From assembly GCA_025769875.1 (NCBI GenBank), contig JAGFNK010000021.1:213790-277789 (forward strand): 64,000 bases of DNA, written 5' to 3'. The notes under the pieces are model-generated. The model saw only the letters and a list, made by a program, of their open reading frames with translations. It did no database searches and was not told where the DNA came from. Of the stretch, positions 20,191 through 32,706 are shown piece after piece (positions within the stretch are counted from its first letter, which is position 1; each line of letters starts with the position of its first letter). The translations under genes were made by a program, and so were the position numbers. The DNA is from Russula earlei. Lineage: Eukaryota; Basidiomycota; Agaricomycetes; Russulales; Russulaceae.

Positions 20191-23100
20191 TCAGCATTGA
20201 CAATTTTCAACTCTCTCATCTCTGCGAAGGTCGAAGACCCGCACGGAGACACCCTCCTCTTCCGTCGCCGGGGGTTGTTCAGCGCCGGGAGGCGATGTCA
20301 ACCTAGCCTTCCGCTTGTCCGTAACACGGATCCTCGGCACCCGTACGAATCCGCACTCGATAGGGATCAGGGTCCAGACCAACCTCGCTTCTGCGCCAGG
20401 AAGCAGCGTGGGTACGCGTGCGCTGCGCTGGCCGGCCACGAGGAATGAGTCCGCTGCGTCCGGTTCGAGCTGCACGTTGAGGTTCGCTGACCGCGAGGAA
20501 TCGTGGTTGCGTAGTGTCAAGCGTGCGTGGACTGGCGCATGCAGCTTCGCAGATGAGGGGAGCTCGAGCAGAGCGATGATACCTGTGCGTGGCGGTTGCA
20601 AGTTTGGGAGCGGGAATCGACTTGTGCTGAGCGGCCCATGGTCGCCGTTTGGCAGAATTCTGAGCGAGCAGGATATCGGTTATTACCATATGAAGTTGCG
20701 CGAGCAACCACATCGCACACCTTCGCCATAAAAGCTCATATTCCCCAGGACTCGAGATTGCGTCGGCTTCGCCAGGCTCGTCTTCCAGCGAAAGACTGAC
20801 GCGACACATCGCGGCAAATTCATCCCCTGGTAGCCACTCTGGGAACCATCAGCAAAACAATTAGTATAAAAGAAATCTAAGATACCTGAGGTAACATCAT
20901 CTTCATCCTCGTCCAGAGAGCACTCGAGCACCCTGGCATGTGGCCCATTCTGAGAGCTGAAGTTAATTCGGTCCACTGCAGAGGATGTAGCAATGCAGAT
21001 TGACCTTCCTAACCAACCTCACAGTCTCCACGCTTACACCCCACGGCCCCATGCAGACCATCCGCGCCCTGACAAGAGCCTCCCCACCCTCCCCATCGTC
21101 CCAATAATCATTCTCGTATGTACGCAGGTCGGTCAAGCCAGACAGCGGGCCACGCGAGTGAAAGTACCCCACGGCGTATTCGATCTTCATCGATGATACC
21201 GTCGGTACGAGGAGCGTGCGTAGTACTTCGCTCGTGTCCTGAGCGACGTGTGAACTCGACTGGATGGAGATATCCAACACACGATCTCCCACGCCACCGG
21301 TGTTCTTCAGGTAAAGCGTTTTAAGCGTAGTCCTGCCGGGCGTGATTGTGCCAAGGGCGACGCCCTTGATGAAGCTCTGCGAATGTTCATCATCGATGCA
21401 GATGGTGTTCACTTCTCATGCGTAAGATTGCGGTGACATAAGACTTAATCGTCGTAATAGGACATACCTGCCTCGTCAATCTCGGTTGGCTGCAAAAGAA
21501 CGTCGAGCAAAACATCAAGTGGACGATCGTCTTCATTATTGACACCAATCACAATGGGATACTCCTCATCGAGGTACGCAGGAGACTGGTGTTCCACAGA
21601 CACTTGTAGCCTATGTGGGCGGTAACGCACACTACGGCCATGTTAACATCGTGACCGAGGAGTTAAATGATAATGGCGTACATCAAATCGGCTGTGCCAC
21701 CGCGTTGCGGAGAGACGAACTTGATCGGGTCGGTGGAAATGAGCCACCTCGATGTTGGGATAAGCCCATCCCGTACAGAAAACGGGTCGATGGGTATGTT
21801 GACAACCCAGCTACCTTCACGAAGGACGAGCACAATACGCGCTATCTAAGCAACATCAGAAGCGAGGAGTCGATGGGCGATCCGAACATACGGTCAATGT
21901 TAGCGGTACGTCAGACGAGACAGTGCCAGCAAACAGAATCGTCCCGCCCTTCTCCCATCTTAAGTAACCCTCACTCTCCGAGGCGACTTCGAGTGGCAGG
22001 TCACCAAGATCCACCCGTTGGATCCTTGCAGTGGATGAGGCATCGGGTTTATGGTGCACGAGAACAGGCTCTTCTTTGTGAGAAAAGTAGATTGCAAGTG
22101 ACGAGAAGGGAATTGCGGATATAAGAACGTCACTCGGCGCAGATATGGACAACTGAAATGCCACGCGCTGATCAACGTGAGCTTCGCTTGACCAGAAGAC
22201 GACGCTGGTGTCAACTAATGCATAGCTCGGTCAGCCCAATGTCAGACCTGAAGAGGCGTGCTCACATATTGGCTCCGAGTCAGATAGATCAACGGGAAGG
22301 GGCTCTTCAACGGATGAAGGCACGGTGCTCTGCGCTACACTGAAAGGCGGTACGTGATAGCTCGGGGTAATCCCTTACCTTAAGCACTGAGAGTAAGTCC
22401 TCCTGTAGAACCGTACCATCGTCCTCATCTTCATATGCACCTGAACCGTAGGTTATTTGTTGGCAATGGTAGTCCAAACAGGCAGATAGTACCGTGTGCC
22501 AGCATTTCCGCCAATATTTTCACACTCAATTCAACATCACCCAGTTGCTGCGCACACTTGTACCAAGTTGTAAGCAGGGGGCGTAGCATTGCACCCCATC
22601 GTTCCTGTCTGTATGTCTTGGCAATTCGCTCGAAGAAGCGTACTGCCATGTCGAACTTCCCAGCCATATAGTATGTCTCTGCAATCCGACCCACAATGCG
22701 CAGGGTCAGTCGGCCATGACCGTGTCCATTGGACAGCGGCGAGTGCTTTTTGAAAAGCTCGTACGCTTTGGTGTACAACTGCGTTCAGCTCAGTACTCAG
22801 GATTAGACGATACGCACCGGAGACGGCGCACCTCTACAACAATCCCGAGGTGATCGACCTTCTTTTCGTTAGCGAACCCGGGAAATGTTGATCCACTGGC
22901 TTCTATTGTCTCCAACAAAGCAAGGAATTGTTCACGTCGACGCTCTGTTGCCCGTGCGGCTGCATAATAATAGAAGCCTGGGTGTTGGAGAGCGTTTGCA
23001 GGATTCAAGCCTAGTACGCGCAAAGCATCCAACTCAGCAAGCCCGGGGGGCGCAGGAGAGGGTCCGGGCAGGACGGGTTTATGAATAGGAAGGACCAAAG

Positions 23101-24672
23101 TTACGTTTGTGCCATGCTCGAGAAGCTCTGCAAAAGCGCGGTGTCTGATAGGTTTTAGTAACCAGAGAGAGGGAAAATAGAATCGAAGACTCACTGCCTT
23201 GCGATCCAGCTCCAAAACTCATACGACTCTTCGCCTATGCCCCAACCGCGCGAAAAGTCGCTGAATCTTCTTGTATGAATAGTGTGTTGAGAAAGTGCAA
23301 GTGCATGTTCGTTGTTGTACAGGTATAGTTTACAGACCTGCGGATTTGGCGTCGGAAAGTTGAATATGAGAAGAAAAAAAAAAGAGAAATGGTGGTGACG
23401 ACCAAACCTTGAGGCTGATGCAATCTACTAAGACCTTGGCTTCTGCCCAACGCTTTGTCCGTGGTGGGAGAATAACAGTCGAGCCAAACATAGTGAGCAG
23501 ACTTGAATAAGCATCCTGATAATGCCTTGCCTGTCGTCACTACTTGACCAACCCCGAGGGGGACACAGTGACCCACTTTAAAGCAACTTCGAACTCTCCG
23601 CGAAATTCTGCAAAACATGCCATCTTGTACTCATAGCGCACGGTCCAGCCCTCTGGACGTAGAGGGCGAGCGAGACCGGCAGCTCCGAGAGGCAGAGGCG
23701 GAACGTATGATGAAGCAGCTTGAGCGTGGCGGTTGCGCTTGCGCCTGACACGCTTAGAATGCGAAGTGTAATACTCGACCGCAGGTTCGTATAGGGCCTG
23801 GTGAAGGCTGGAATAACTTGAGCGCTCGAATTGGGAGGGGAGTAACAGTTAACGGAACCTCTTGATAAAATCGCTAAGCTCGCCGGGGCTCACGGGGCTG
23901 AGCACGAAGAGGGCAGCGCGGTAGTCGAGTCCGCTCTGTCTCCGAACGAACGTGAGCCTAGTGTCCAATGTGGGGTCGTCTTCCGAGACACTTTTAGTTG
24001 TCAGCCAGAGGCACGGCGAAGGGAGACGCACCGAGCAACTTGCGACTGGCTAAGAGTACAACGGTAAGCTTTATACCTCGCTCATTCGTCGATTTTTTGC
24101 GGAGCGCGATCTCGGCGGACATCTCAGCGTCTCTCCTGCGCTCCTCCGCATCGCGATCTGGATGTGGCGGGTCGAGTGGGGAGCGTGGCATGTGATGGGG
24201 AGGCGACTCATATAGACGAATGAAGAGTACGAACACTGATGGGACGAGGGCGGTATGTTTGCGGACCCAGATGGGCGCGACAAGACCGTCGGGGTGTAAT
24301 GGTGAGGAAGGGGTTAACGGGGAAAGGGAGGAATGGGCAGGCCCATGTGGATCAGGAGAAATTGGGACTTTACGCGGCGGAAAGCGGACGTCCTACGGAT
24401 GCTTGTATGCGGGGCGTGGCCCAGAGAGGAGCTGGACGCACCTTTTCGACAAGAACGGTCTGGAATATTCTCGACTTTTCGGGCTGCCATATTGCTGTGG
24501 TCCTTTGGGAGAGAAGCGCGTCGCGTAGGCGAACGGTAAGCACGGCGAAAGGATCTTGGGCAGGACGCGCCTCTGAGGAGGGCACTGGTTCGGGAGGGGG
24601 GGGTGGATCAAGACCTGCGACAAACATTACTGGTGCCAGCTGAACTAAGAATTCTGGGGGGTACGAATTCAT
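20191..24672 (-). CDS. TRAPP complex subunit TRAPPC11 (foie gras/gryzun)
   Basis: TRAPPC11 is a large subunit of TRAPP complexes that activate Rab GTPases in ER-Golgi traffic and autophagy. The N-terminus at 24672 reads MNSYPPEFLVQLAPVMFVAG. The central foie-gras region spans about 23650-22430, with YKMACFAEFRGEFEVALK, RHYQDAYSSLLTMFG, HPGFYYYAAARATERR, and helical repeats AETYYMAGKFDMAVRFFERI. The C-terminal gryzun-like beta region spans about 21600-20191, with YPIVIGVNNEDDRPLDV, GTITPGRTTLKTLYLKN and ARLTLRNHDSSRSANL. The coding parts are spread over many exons, with short introns such as GTGGGT...CGACAG near 23580-23530. I did not resolve every exon. It is divergent from the metallothionein gene. 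Confidence 0.85.
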
Positions 24673-25027
24673 TGTGCTGAACGTCGGCGAGCGCAGTGCA
24701 GTCCGTCGGTGGACGACGTTAAGGTGATTCTCCTTATTGGGTAACTGAATGCCACGCTCCCACCGCCTTGCTTTGGCGGCTATGCTATGCTACTTTGAAA
24801 CGTGAACGTAATGTTACGGCAAGTAGACCCAGTGGAACAACCACAGCTTGCCGTTTCAAGTGGACGCCGTCCTTTCGCACGTTCTTAGAGCACACCACAA
24901 GAGCCACCACCACCTCTGCAGAGGTGATCACAAGGGCCGAACCCCAGGTAGTCCACGTCCCCTGACACCACCTACGCAACATTCTCCACCAATCTAACTA
25001 ATTGCGGCACTTCTTCACTTTATCCCT

Positions 25028-25035
25028 TTACGTCA
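25028..25035 (+). promoter_or_regulatory. CRE/ATF-like site upstream of metallothionein
   Basis: TTACGTCA, the reverse of TGACGTAA, lies about 100 bp before the ATG and just upstream of the TATA-like box. bZIP stress factors bind such sites. Inferred from motif and position. Confidence 0.4.
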
Positions 25036-25052
25036 GCCTGCGCCCAGTGGTG

Positions 25053-25060
25053 CATAAAAG
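25053..25060 (+). promoter_or_regulatory. TATA-like box of metallothionein gene
   Basis: CATAAAAG within GTGCATAAAAGGGCC, about 76 bp upstream of the ATG at 25136. Confidence 0.5.
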
Positions 25061-25135
25061 GGCCGCTTTCAGAGGGGATCGAACTCTCAGGTCAGAAAAA
25101 CCCCGTTTCTACCATCCATATCATCGAATCGAACA

Positions 25136-25305
25136 ATGGCTTGCTCCTGCGCTTCAGATTGCTCGTAAGCTCTTCGTCTCGTGCACCGTCGACACATTGA
25201 ACATTGACATCATTGCGTACTCTCGCCAGCTCTTGCAGTGCTACCAGCGCCGACTGCAAGTGTGCCGCTGGTACTTGTAAATGCACCAGCTGTGTCAAAC
25301 ACTAG
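25136..25305 (+). CDS. Metallothionein, very small cysteine-rich protein
   Basis: Metallothioneins bind Cu, Zn or Cd through clustered cysteines. Exon 1 (25136-25164) encodes MACSCASDC plus two bases of the next codon. A 74-nt GT-AG intron (25165-25238, GTAAGC...TTGCAG) joins exon 2 (25239-25305), which encodes ADCKCAAGTCKCTSCVKH and then TAG. The product has 31 residues and eight cysteines in the order CxC-x3-C-x6-CxC-x4-CxC-xx-C, with no aromatic residue. An alternative acceptor nine bases earlier (CGCCAG, ending at 25229) is also in frame and would add three residues (Ser, Cys, Ser), giving nine cysteines. The gene is too short for ordinary ORF calling and is recognised from composition and splice signals. 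The metal preference cannot be read from the sequence. Confidence 0.8.
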
Positions 25306-27094
25306 GTAGCACACTGTCCCACCGTAAGACAAGTCTCTCCTCCCCTTTGCATTCGCTGATCACGCATGTAATGCGATTGCCGCACCTAGACGCGTGCAAA
25401 GAATAACGGATGATCTTATCTGGCTCGTTGTACTCCTGAAATGTCGCTTCTATGTCTATGTCTATGTGTGTGAAGTATGGTGTGATCAATGGAAGTCACA
25501 AATGACCTGTGTGTGACTCGCTTGTGAATACAAATGACAGTCGGAGTCGCATTCGCGCCCTGATTGATGGCCGTTTCCGGGGACTGTTAGCGGCTCTTAA
25601 GCTTTGCGTGTGACCTCGTGGCGTGGAATGATGCACCACAACTTGGCACGAATCCGCAGCAATGTTGACCTTGACTTTGTTCATCTGGAACTTATGTAGC
25701 AGGAGAAAAATGGGGGTATTCTGAGCTCATTAATGACGCGAGTCTGGCCCGTATAACATTGGCAGGCACGACAGTCCTCTTATCATGGCGCTTGTCCCAT
25801 TCCATGCCTTCGATCGTGAATGAAATGAAGCGAATAGCCCGGTAATTTCTTTGATTTGATGGTGCAGTGGGAACTTGCCTTTCATATGGGGCATAAAAAT
25901 AAGCGCAGCGCAGGTCGGACCATCGATAATGGCCAATCGCAACGCCACCGCACCCACGACATGTGGAAATCGTGTCGTGTGGCCGCCGGGGGCTTTCTAG
26001 AAGGCAATGAGGCACAAATGGGTCGACAGGTCGCTTTTTCGGATTTCAACGACTCATTTGTATCGTAAAGGTGGCGATCCCATCCTGGATCTCGAGTCAG
26101 CTGGTTGCGTACGCCCTCCCCATCCTTCTCATCGCTGAGAATGTGGCGCACGGGGACGAGAGATCTTATTGCCAATATTGGTGAAAACGCGTCTTGACCA
26201 TAAACACATGTTGGATATCCGGAACCGAAGACGCCCCCGCTCCCGCTCGGACATGGATGGAATAAGTTTTTAGTGATCGATCTACATCATGTCAGATAGT
26301 CCTCGGTGTGTGGATGCAATGTATGGATGCAAGATCGTGACATCAGATGATGCCAGTGGTGATGAATGAATCTATTTCTTGAGCACGAGCAGTTGCGAAT
26401 GAATGATCCAGTTGCATAGAGAAATGAACACATCTACTAGCTAGGCCGACGCTCCACGAAATCGAGGTGATATGACGATCTATATCCTTTGTACTAATCC
26501 TAACATAGTCTTATTGATGTCTTGGAACCACTTGGAACCAAGACGAGGTGAGATGATGATCATACTTCGGTTAACACCGAAGGCACGTGATCCATGAACA
26601 AAGAAACTTATCTACCAATGTGACAATTTGATGATGGGATTCCATCTCGGTGCAGCGCTGGTACTGCTGTACTACTACCGTACTGTCGATCAAGCCGCTC
26701 AAACTCCAGATGTGCCTGCTGAAATCGAAATCGGATGTGTGGGGCATAGCTCGAACACCCCTGTGGCCTGATCACATCATTAGATGGACTCCGTCTGACA
26801 GAAGACACACAGCCTCGTCGTTTGCCAGGACAACAGGTGTGATTCCATGACAGGTGAAGGGAAGGTATTCAGCGGAACCAGAACACCTCAAGGGATTGCC
26901 AGATGTCTCCAATGTCGTTCAGATATTAAGAATATATAAATTATATCGTTCCAATTCTTTCATGTCTATATGTTTACACTTGTCACAGCTACGCGTATTA
27001 TTGGCCATAGATTAGAACGTCACGACGAATACGTACTGTTCATAGAGAGCGATTACCAACCGAGAGTCATCAGCGCTCCGTTCTCGGAATCCGC
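25306..27094. other. Intergenic, 1.8 kb, relatively AT-rich
   Basis: No reading frame with protein-like features. The part from about 26300 to 27050 is noticeably richer in AT, with repeated GATGATG-type words. Nothing else recognised. Confidence 0.4.
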
Positions 27095-28363
27095 TCATCG
27101 AAGATCTCGCAACTTTGAGATCACCACCCGCATGCTCTCCGCATTCCACTCGCCGCTCCAACCCTGACGACGCTCGCTGCGGCGCACAACGACAACGGGT
27201 TCCGGGGTGGAGGCAGTAGAGCGCGGACGAAGGAAGGCCATGCGTGATTCCGATCTCGGCTGGGAGAACGCCTGTGCGCCAGTCTCGGGCTCTTGACCTT
27301 GACCGTCATCGAGGGAGATCGCGCCAACGCGTTCGTTTTCCTCGGAGTACCTATTGGGGTGAAGCGGCGCGGCGCGGCGCTCGCGTAGTAGAGCGATGGA
27401 GTATTCGCTGCGTGCGCGCAGATGCCTCTGGTCGACTAGGCTGGGTGGCGATGTCGCGTCCGCACCGACGAGAGTGTGTCCGCTGGACTGGAAAACCTCT
27501 ACGGTTTTCTTGATGGCAGGCCGCTGAACGTCAGACGGGGAGAGTAGAGGCGATGCAGAGCCAAGAGTTCCTTCGTCGGACGTTGGGGATTCCACCGGTA
27601 GGAGTCGGAGGTCGGGGGGGACTCGGAATGCCGGAGCGGAACGACGAAACCTCCTTCGCGAATCCCTTCTCTTGGGCTTGGTGATCCCCGAATTGGGCAA
27701 GACGAGTTCGGGTGGAACGCCCTCTCCCAAATGGTGGGCAAGCTTGGCGAGACGTTTGCGACGACGGATGGCCTCAAAGTCCTCCTTCCCTTTATCCCAC
27801 TCGGAAAGGGAAGGGATGAACGACTGCGTGGAGGAGGAAGAGGAGGAGGAGGAGGAGGATGTGGAGATAAGCGATGACCGTCGCTTCCTAAGCGTGGTCG
27901 CAAAGCGACTGGAGCCTGGGGAAGAAACATCTGGGGAATGGGTTTTATGCTCTGAATCAAACTCGGATTCTGCTTGAGTAACCAGCCAGTCACGTCCATG
28001 GGAGGCGTCCCCATCTGCGGGCGGAGATTGACTGCTGCGCATGCCATCGTTATTAGCGTCTAGATCCCGACGGTGCACTGTTTTCAGAGGTTCGAGTGCT
28101 GCACGCGTAATTTTCTTCGTTATGGAGATTAAAGGACTGGAATGCGCAACGGCGTTGCCCCCAGGAGCTTTCTTCACCCGGCGACGCAATATAGATAATG
28201 GCGGGTTGACTATGGGGATTGGGTTTTCGCCCAATATCTGCGCGACCTTGCGCGTTGACTTGACAAGTCGAGAGCGCTGCGAGCTTGTGAGCCGGGAGGT
28301 GTTGCCGTACATGGTCCGAGTCATTGCCAGCGTCGCATCGTTGGAGGGAGAAGGAGGGACCAT
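27095..28363 (-). CDS. Fungal orphan-family protein A, basic and Ser/Pro-rich, 422 residues
   Basis: Intronless frame from ATG 28363. Three blocks are shared with the gene at 50342: SQRSRLVKSTRKVAQILGEN near residue 30-50; RRKRLAKLAHHLGEGVPPEL in the middle; and SGEWNAESM...SKLRDLR at the C-terminus. Between them the protein is basic and disordered-looking, with a run of about ten serines encoded by a TCC-type microsatellite. Basic RRxR clusters suggest a nuclear or nucleic-acid-associated protein, but there is no catalytic motif, signal peptide or membrane segment. I do not recognise the family beyond its paralogue here. The frame extends upstream of 28363 to 28516, but that part does not resemble the paralogue. 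Confidence 0.75.
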   Translation of the reverse strand: MVPPSPSNDATLAMTRTMYGNTSRLTSSQRSRLVKSTRKVAQILGENPIPIVNPPLSILRRRVKKAPGGNAVAHSSPLISITKKITRAALEPLKTVHRRDLDANNDGMRSSQSPPADGDASHGRDWLVTQAESEFDSEHKTHSPDVSSPGSSRFATTLRKRRSSLISTSSSSSSSSSSTQSFIPSLSEWDKGKEDFEAIRRRKRLAKLAHHLGEGVPPELVLPNSGITKPKRRDSRRRFRRSAPAFRVPPDLRLLPVESPTSDEGTLGSASPLLSPSDVQRPAIKKTVEVFQSSGHTLVGADATSPPSLVDQRHLRARSEYSIALLRERRAAPLHPNRYSEENERVGAISLDDGQGQEPETGAQAFSQPRSESRMAFLRPRSTASTPEPVVVVRRSERRQGWSGEWNAESMRVVISKLRDLR

Positions 28364-29023
28364 GGAGATTGTATCGCGTTCAAAGTCGATGAACGTACAA
28401 TAGAAAGGAGAGACTGAAAAAGCCAAACAGCGGGTCGTGAACAGTCGTCGATGAGCGACGCAGTCGCTGAAGATTAGGAGTGAAATATTAAGACGGGCGG
28501 GGCACAAGGCCTGCAAGTGGGCTGAAAGGAAGATAGAGGCTCAGGGGCTTCGCCCGCGCCCGTCTTCTTCGGCAGAGAGATCTTATAGACCACTCGTACA
28601 ACACAGACTCCACTCCGGTTGCATCAGAGGTGGCCCTTCGCAAGGAGGACGGCGATGACCCTGCACCGCTTATGGCTTCCCATCAAATGTTTGATATAAC
28701 CATACCGGAAATAGGATTCGACGAGATCGTACAACGCATGATGGCTGAGGGCTGATCAAGCTATACGTGGGGCACCTGACGGGACGAGAATATCCGAGTC
28801 AGGGTCCGAGGGATGCAAACCGCAGTTGAAATGAAATGCTAGCGTACGGCGGCGACTCGGATGTGTAACGAGTCGAGGATGTTGTTTCACCCAATCCATG
28901 ACAAATTCATGAGACAACCGTTACCAGCGAAGGCGTCGTCATTGAGATTGCGCCTAGCCGTGATCGTGATCTGTGCTGTGCACGTTCATCATCTACTCTA
29001 CCTAATTATAGGAGCTTGGTCGC
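28364..29023. other. Intergenic between orphan A and RAD1
   Basis: 660 bp that would contain the orphan gene promoter and the 3' flank of RAD1. An 84-codon plus-strand frame (28861-29115) overlaps the RAD1 end and is taken as chance. Confidence 0.4.
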
Positions 29024-32000
29024 TTAGTAAGCACCTCCCTCCCCCCAATGTAAGAACTCCCAACATGCCCTTCCGGGCTCATGTCCGAGGATATCCTGTA
29101 CCTCCTCTAAACTAAGTTCGCATAGCTCACGTACGCTACGCACGCGACTCATCACATAACCTGCGTTTTTGGCGGTGATTCCAGGCAACGTGTGCAGAAG
29201 TTCCTCGGCTGGCCCATGCATACCCTGCCCGGCAGCCGGGTCACCGTCCGCCCCAACAGACACGGCGCCCGCATAGTCTGGCTCGCGGGAGTTGGCCTTG
29301 AGATCCTTGAAGATGTCCGCAGTTGCATACGACGACGATGACCATAGGATGCGAACACGAGGGAAGGCAAGTGTCAGCAGCACAAGTTTCTGCTGAATGG
29401 ATGGTGGCTGAGACGTCTCCCGGTCATCGCTGCTGTTTCCGGCTTTTTTTAGAGGATATTTCCCCGTTGGTCGCACGTAAGACTTGATATCTTGCACAAT
29501 CTGAGAGTAATATATATATATCGGGACTGGACGGAGATATTGCCGCGCACCTCCAGTGAGAAAGATTTTTGTTCCTCAAACTCGATCAACAAGATCGGCT
29601 GTTTGTAACAGGCTGACATTAATTCACATTGGGTGTATCTGAAAGACAAGACAGGCGTAAGCGGATATTTGAATGGGGATAACGTTTCGTACAGCCTCCC
29701 GCTATTGAAACTTGACACTAGGTCTGGAATGCTCTTTCGTTCGACACATATCTCAGGTGTCAGGATATAATCCCCTACTGTGAGCGTTGCGGGGACGACA
29801 ACCATCTCGGCAGCATGTAACAAGGATGGGAGCGTCGAGCGAAACTCGCGCATGTCGACAATGACCTACGAACGTCAGTCTTGTGCGAGCAGGCCAGGTA
29901 TTGATAAAAGTGCCGCACTCGCTGATTCCTCTGCGGAAAGCTCTTTCCGTCCTCCAGCAACGCGAGTACTGATCGTCTTGATGATGGCTTCTCCGACGTC
30001 AGACGCAGCACGTTTTTTTTCATGGATAGGGAGCAGCATCGTCTGTGAAGGTTCGGTGACGTCCTTCCGAGCAAGTGACCGAGTGCTTACCCCGCGTTCC
30101 TTTATAAGTCTCTCAAACGCGTCCTTTTCCTTGCGCAAGCTCGCAAGGTACTTATGCTCTTCCGCAGTCATCTGATATACCATGAAATAGACTCGCACCC
30201 CGAGCCCGGGATTTGATGCTTTATATACCTGCAGATCCGTGCACGTCAGGCAAAACAAATAGACTAGGTTGCCCATAGAATATACCTCAATGCGCCGTAT
30301 AAAATCCTGATTGGGTTCATACATTACAATGAAACGAGGTTGAAGTTCCGCGAGCATGCGATCGTCGCCGTCATCTGCGTAGGCTCGAACAATGACCGTT
30401 TGAGCGGGGACGAGTAGACCGTAGACGGGTTCAAATTCTGCTTCATCAGGTGGAAGGGAAGCTTCCAGTGACAGCGCTAATGCAAGCTCTGCATCAGCAG
30501 ACGCGTTGTCCTGAGTGGAGAGACTGGGATAATGTCAAACTGTCGGCTTTTAGCATTTCAAGAGATATACGCACAACTCTTCCAGGATGCCCTCCTCTTC
30601 ACGGGGTGTAGCTGGACCTTTGTCTGGTCCCTGATCTCGCGCACCCACAGTACTCGGGGCACCGCCACGGACACGACGCCGGCTAGCGGCACGCTCCGCC
30701 CTGTCACGGTCCTTCTTTCGTAACGCAGGATTGAGTTCGTCATTGCCTGGTGTATTACTCGCAGACGGCTGCTGGTTCTCGGAGGCGCGGGCAGAAAGCC
30801 GCGCCTTCCAATATAAATAGAGCCGCAATTTATCTTCTAACATCTGTCGACCTCGCTGCCCAGGTGGCGCGTCCGGATCCATGGATGCCAAGTATTCGCT
30901 CAAAAGCGACGACGTCTGTGTTGAGGACGTCATCACAAGGACCACGTTGTCTCCACGAACCCCTGTATCGGAAGAAGGGTCAATCAATCTGGATCGGCGC
31001 TTACAGATCAATACAAGACACACTGGTCGTGAGAGATTCCTGTCGCATGATTTCTTCTTCGATTTCCTTTAGAGTTTCAGCGAGCAAGTGCCACTTGGGT
31101 AACTCTTCGAGAGTTGGTACTATGTTCTTCGGAACCCAAGCAGGTCGAGGACGCAATTTCGGACGGTCATTACGTACCGCCGTGGCACGTGGGCGACGAC
31201 CCTCGGCCTCATCGAGTGCTTCCCAAGCATCTTCATCATCATCGGAAATTTCGATGACGTCTTTGGACGTCTGCTTCATTGAAGCTTCTTGGAGTACAAA
31301 GCATCGGTTTTTGGCCATCTCGAAGATGATATGAGCGGCATCAGTAAGCAGCCACGGAGATTGATTCTGACGAGGATTTCCCGCAGCAGATTGTGTGTTC
31401 GACGCGATGATGGTCTCAAGATACGCGTGGAACGCAAGAGGATCATAATTAAGTAGATACCTTCATTTTTTCATGAGACTATAACGAAGAATTATGTCGT
31501 AGGGCGTACGAGAGGAGCCTTCTCAAGTTCGCGAGGTCGCTAACCAATTGCTTGGTCCGAGGTCCAACTTTGTGCCAAACGGCGTCAAGCTGCCGCCGGA
31601 CTACGGCATCGAAAGATCGAAAATAGGCATTTTCTACATTCAAGTCATCTAGATCGAGCTAGACAAAAGTGAGTACTCGGAACAAAAGAAATAAACACTA
31701 CAAACTGTCGTGTTCGACCGCTTTAGCTCCGCCAACGTTGTCGACATACACTGCACCAGCCCACCATGGATCTCTTTCATAGTCTCTGTCATTGGTTGGT
31801 ATAGTTCAACGACGTCTGCACGTTTACGCTCTAGTGAATCCTTCACAACCTGATGGAAACTAAGACAGCTGTCAGATACGCCGTCCCCTACGCCTGAAAT
31901 TTTACAAACCGAGGATAGATTGAAACAGAGTGTAGTTGTAGCTCCTTCATGATACTTCTTAAGGGTGAGAGCCCAGAAGTGATGTGCTCCGGTTGGTCTG

Positions 32001-32706
32001 AGAAGGCCTTGAGGAAACCTGCGTTGTTCTTCTCGCGATAAAGCCGCACAATAAACGCTTCCAGGGATAGGGCGGTCACTCTGCCAAAAGGTCAAAGTGG
32101 ATGACGACCATAAGACGCCGATTTGCTCACTTCTCAGCGTGAAGTACCAACAAGCCGGTCACCAGCTCCGTTGGGAGATCAGACTGTAACATGTCCACAA
32201 CAAGGATTCGTGAAGTCACGGATATCAGTCCACCATTTTTATACAAGTCCTGACTTGATTACCCGTTAGTATTGTGATAATACCAAATCTGCTGCAAGTC
32301 GTTGGAAAAGAAATTGATATACCAGGGAGAATGTGGTACATAGGACAGCACTGGAACAAACAAGTGCGTGGAGTCATGGTACTCCGATAGGAGCAAACGG
32401 ATGCCAGGAATGAAATGAGAACAAAGATACCTACCGGTCTTTCTTTCCCATCTCGTAGCCCACAACCCTTAGGCCCGGCTTGCGACATCCCATGATGCCC
32501 AATTCCTCCCCGATGGCTGCTTCTTCATCAGCCGACGCATTAACAAGGAGAACGAGGTTCGTTGATTGGTCGTAAATCTGCATGAGGGTACAGACAATCT
32601 TGCGTAATCCTAGTCCCCGAGCGAGGAGAACGAGTTGACTCGTTAAAGGGTCGTGGATCTCTTCTAGAATGGCCTGGTGGAAAGGAAGAAGGCTCCCCAG
32701 AGACAT
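29024..32706 (-). CDS. RAD1: XPF/RAD1 structure-specific DNA repair endonuclease
   Basis: XPF/Rad1 pairs with ERCC1/Rad10 to cut the 5' side of damaged DNA in nucleotide excision repair, and acts in recombination. The first exon (from ATG 32706) contains ILEEIHDPLTSQLVLLARGL. The helicase-like region continues with AFIVRLYREKNNAGFLKAFSD and ends in a linker with RPAWVPKNIVPTLEEL. The nuclease domain (29853-29470) holds DMREFRSTLPSLL, VGDYILTPEICVERKSIPDL (the GD...ERKxxxD active site is intact) and ILLIEFE. The C-terminal helix-hairpin-helix reads LHTLPGITAKNAGYVMSRV. There are several short introns, one at about 29500-29530 containing a TA microsatellite. It ends at 29024. The full set of domains suggests an intact gene. 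Confidence 0.9.

Larger units (their letters stand above)
24673..25135. promoter_or_regulatory. Divergent promoter region TRAPPC11 / metallothionein
   Basis: About 460 bp between the two start codons. On the metallothionein side it holds a CRE-like TTACGTCA (25028-25035) and a TATA-like CATAAAAG (25053-25060). No gene is contained. Confidence 0.5.

Noticed and set aside
25002..25280. 92-codon frame over the metallothionein
   Set aside because: It reads through the intron in another phase; the spliced short gene has metallothionein composition and proper splice signals.
25692..26175. Minus-strand frames of 97-107 codons
   Set aside because: Overlapping frames in two phases with no recognisable motif and no supporting start or splice context.
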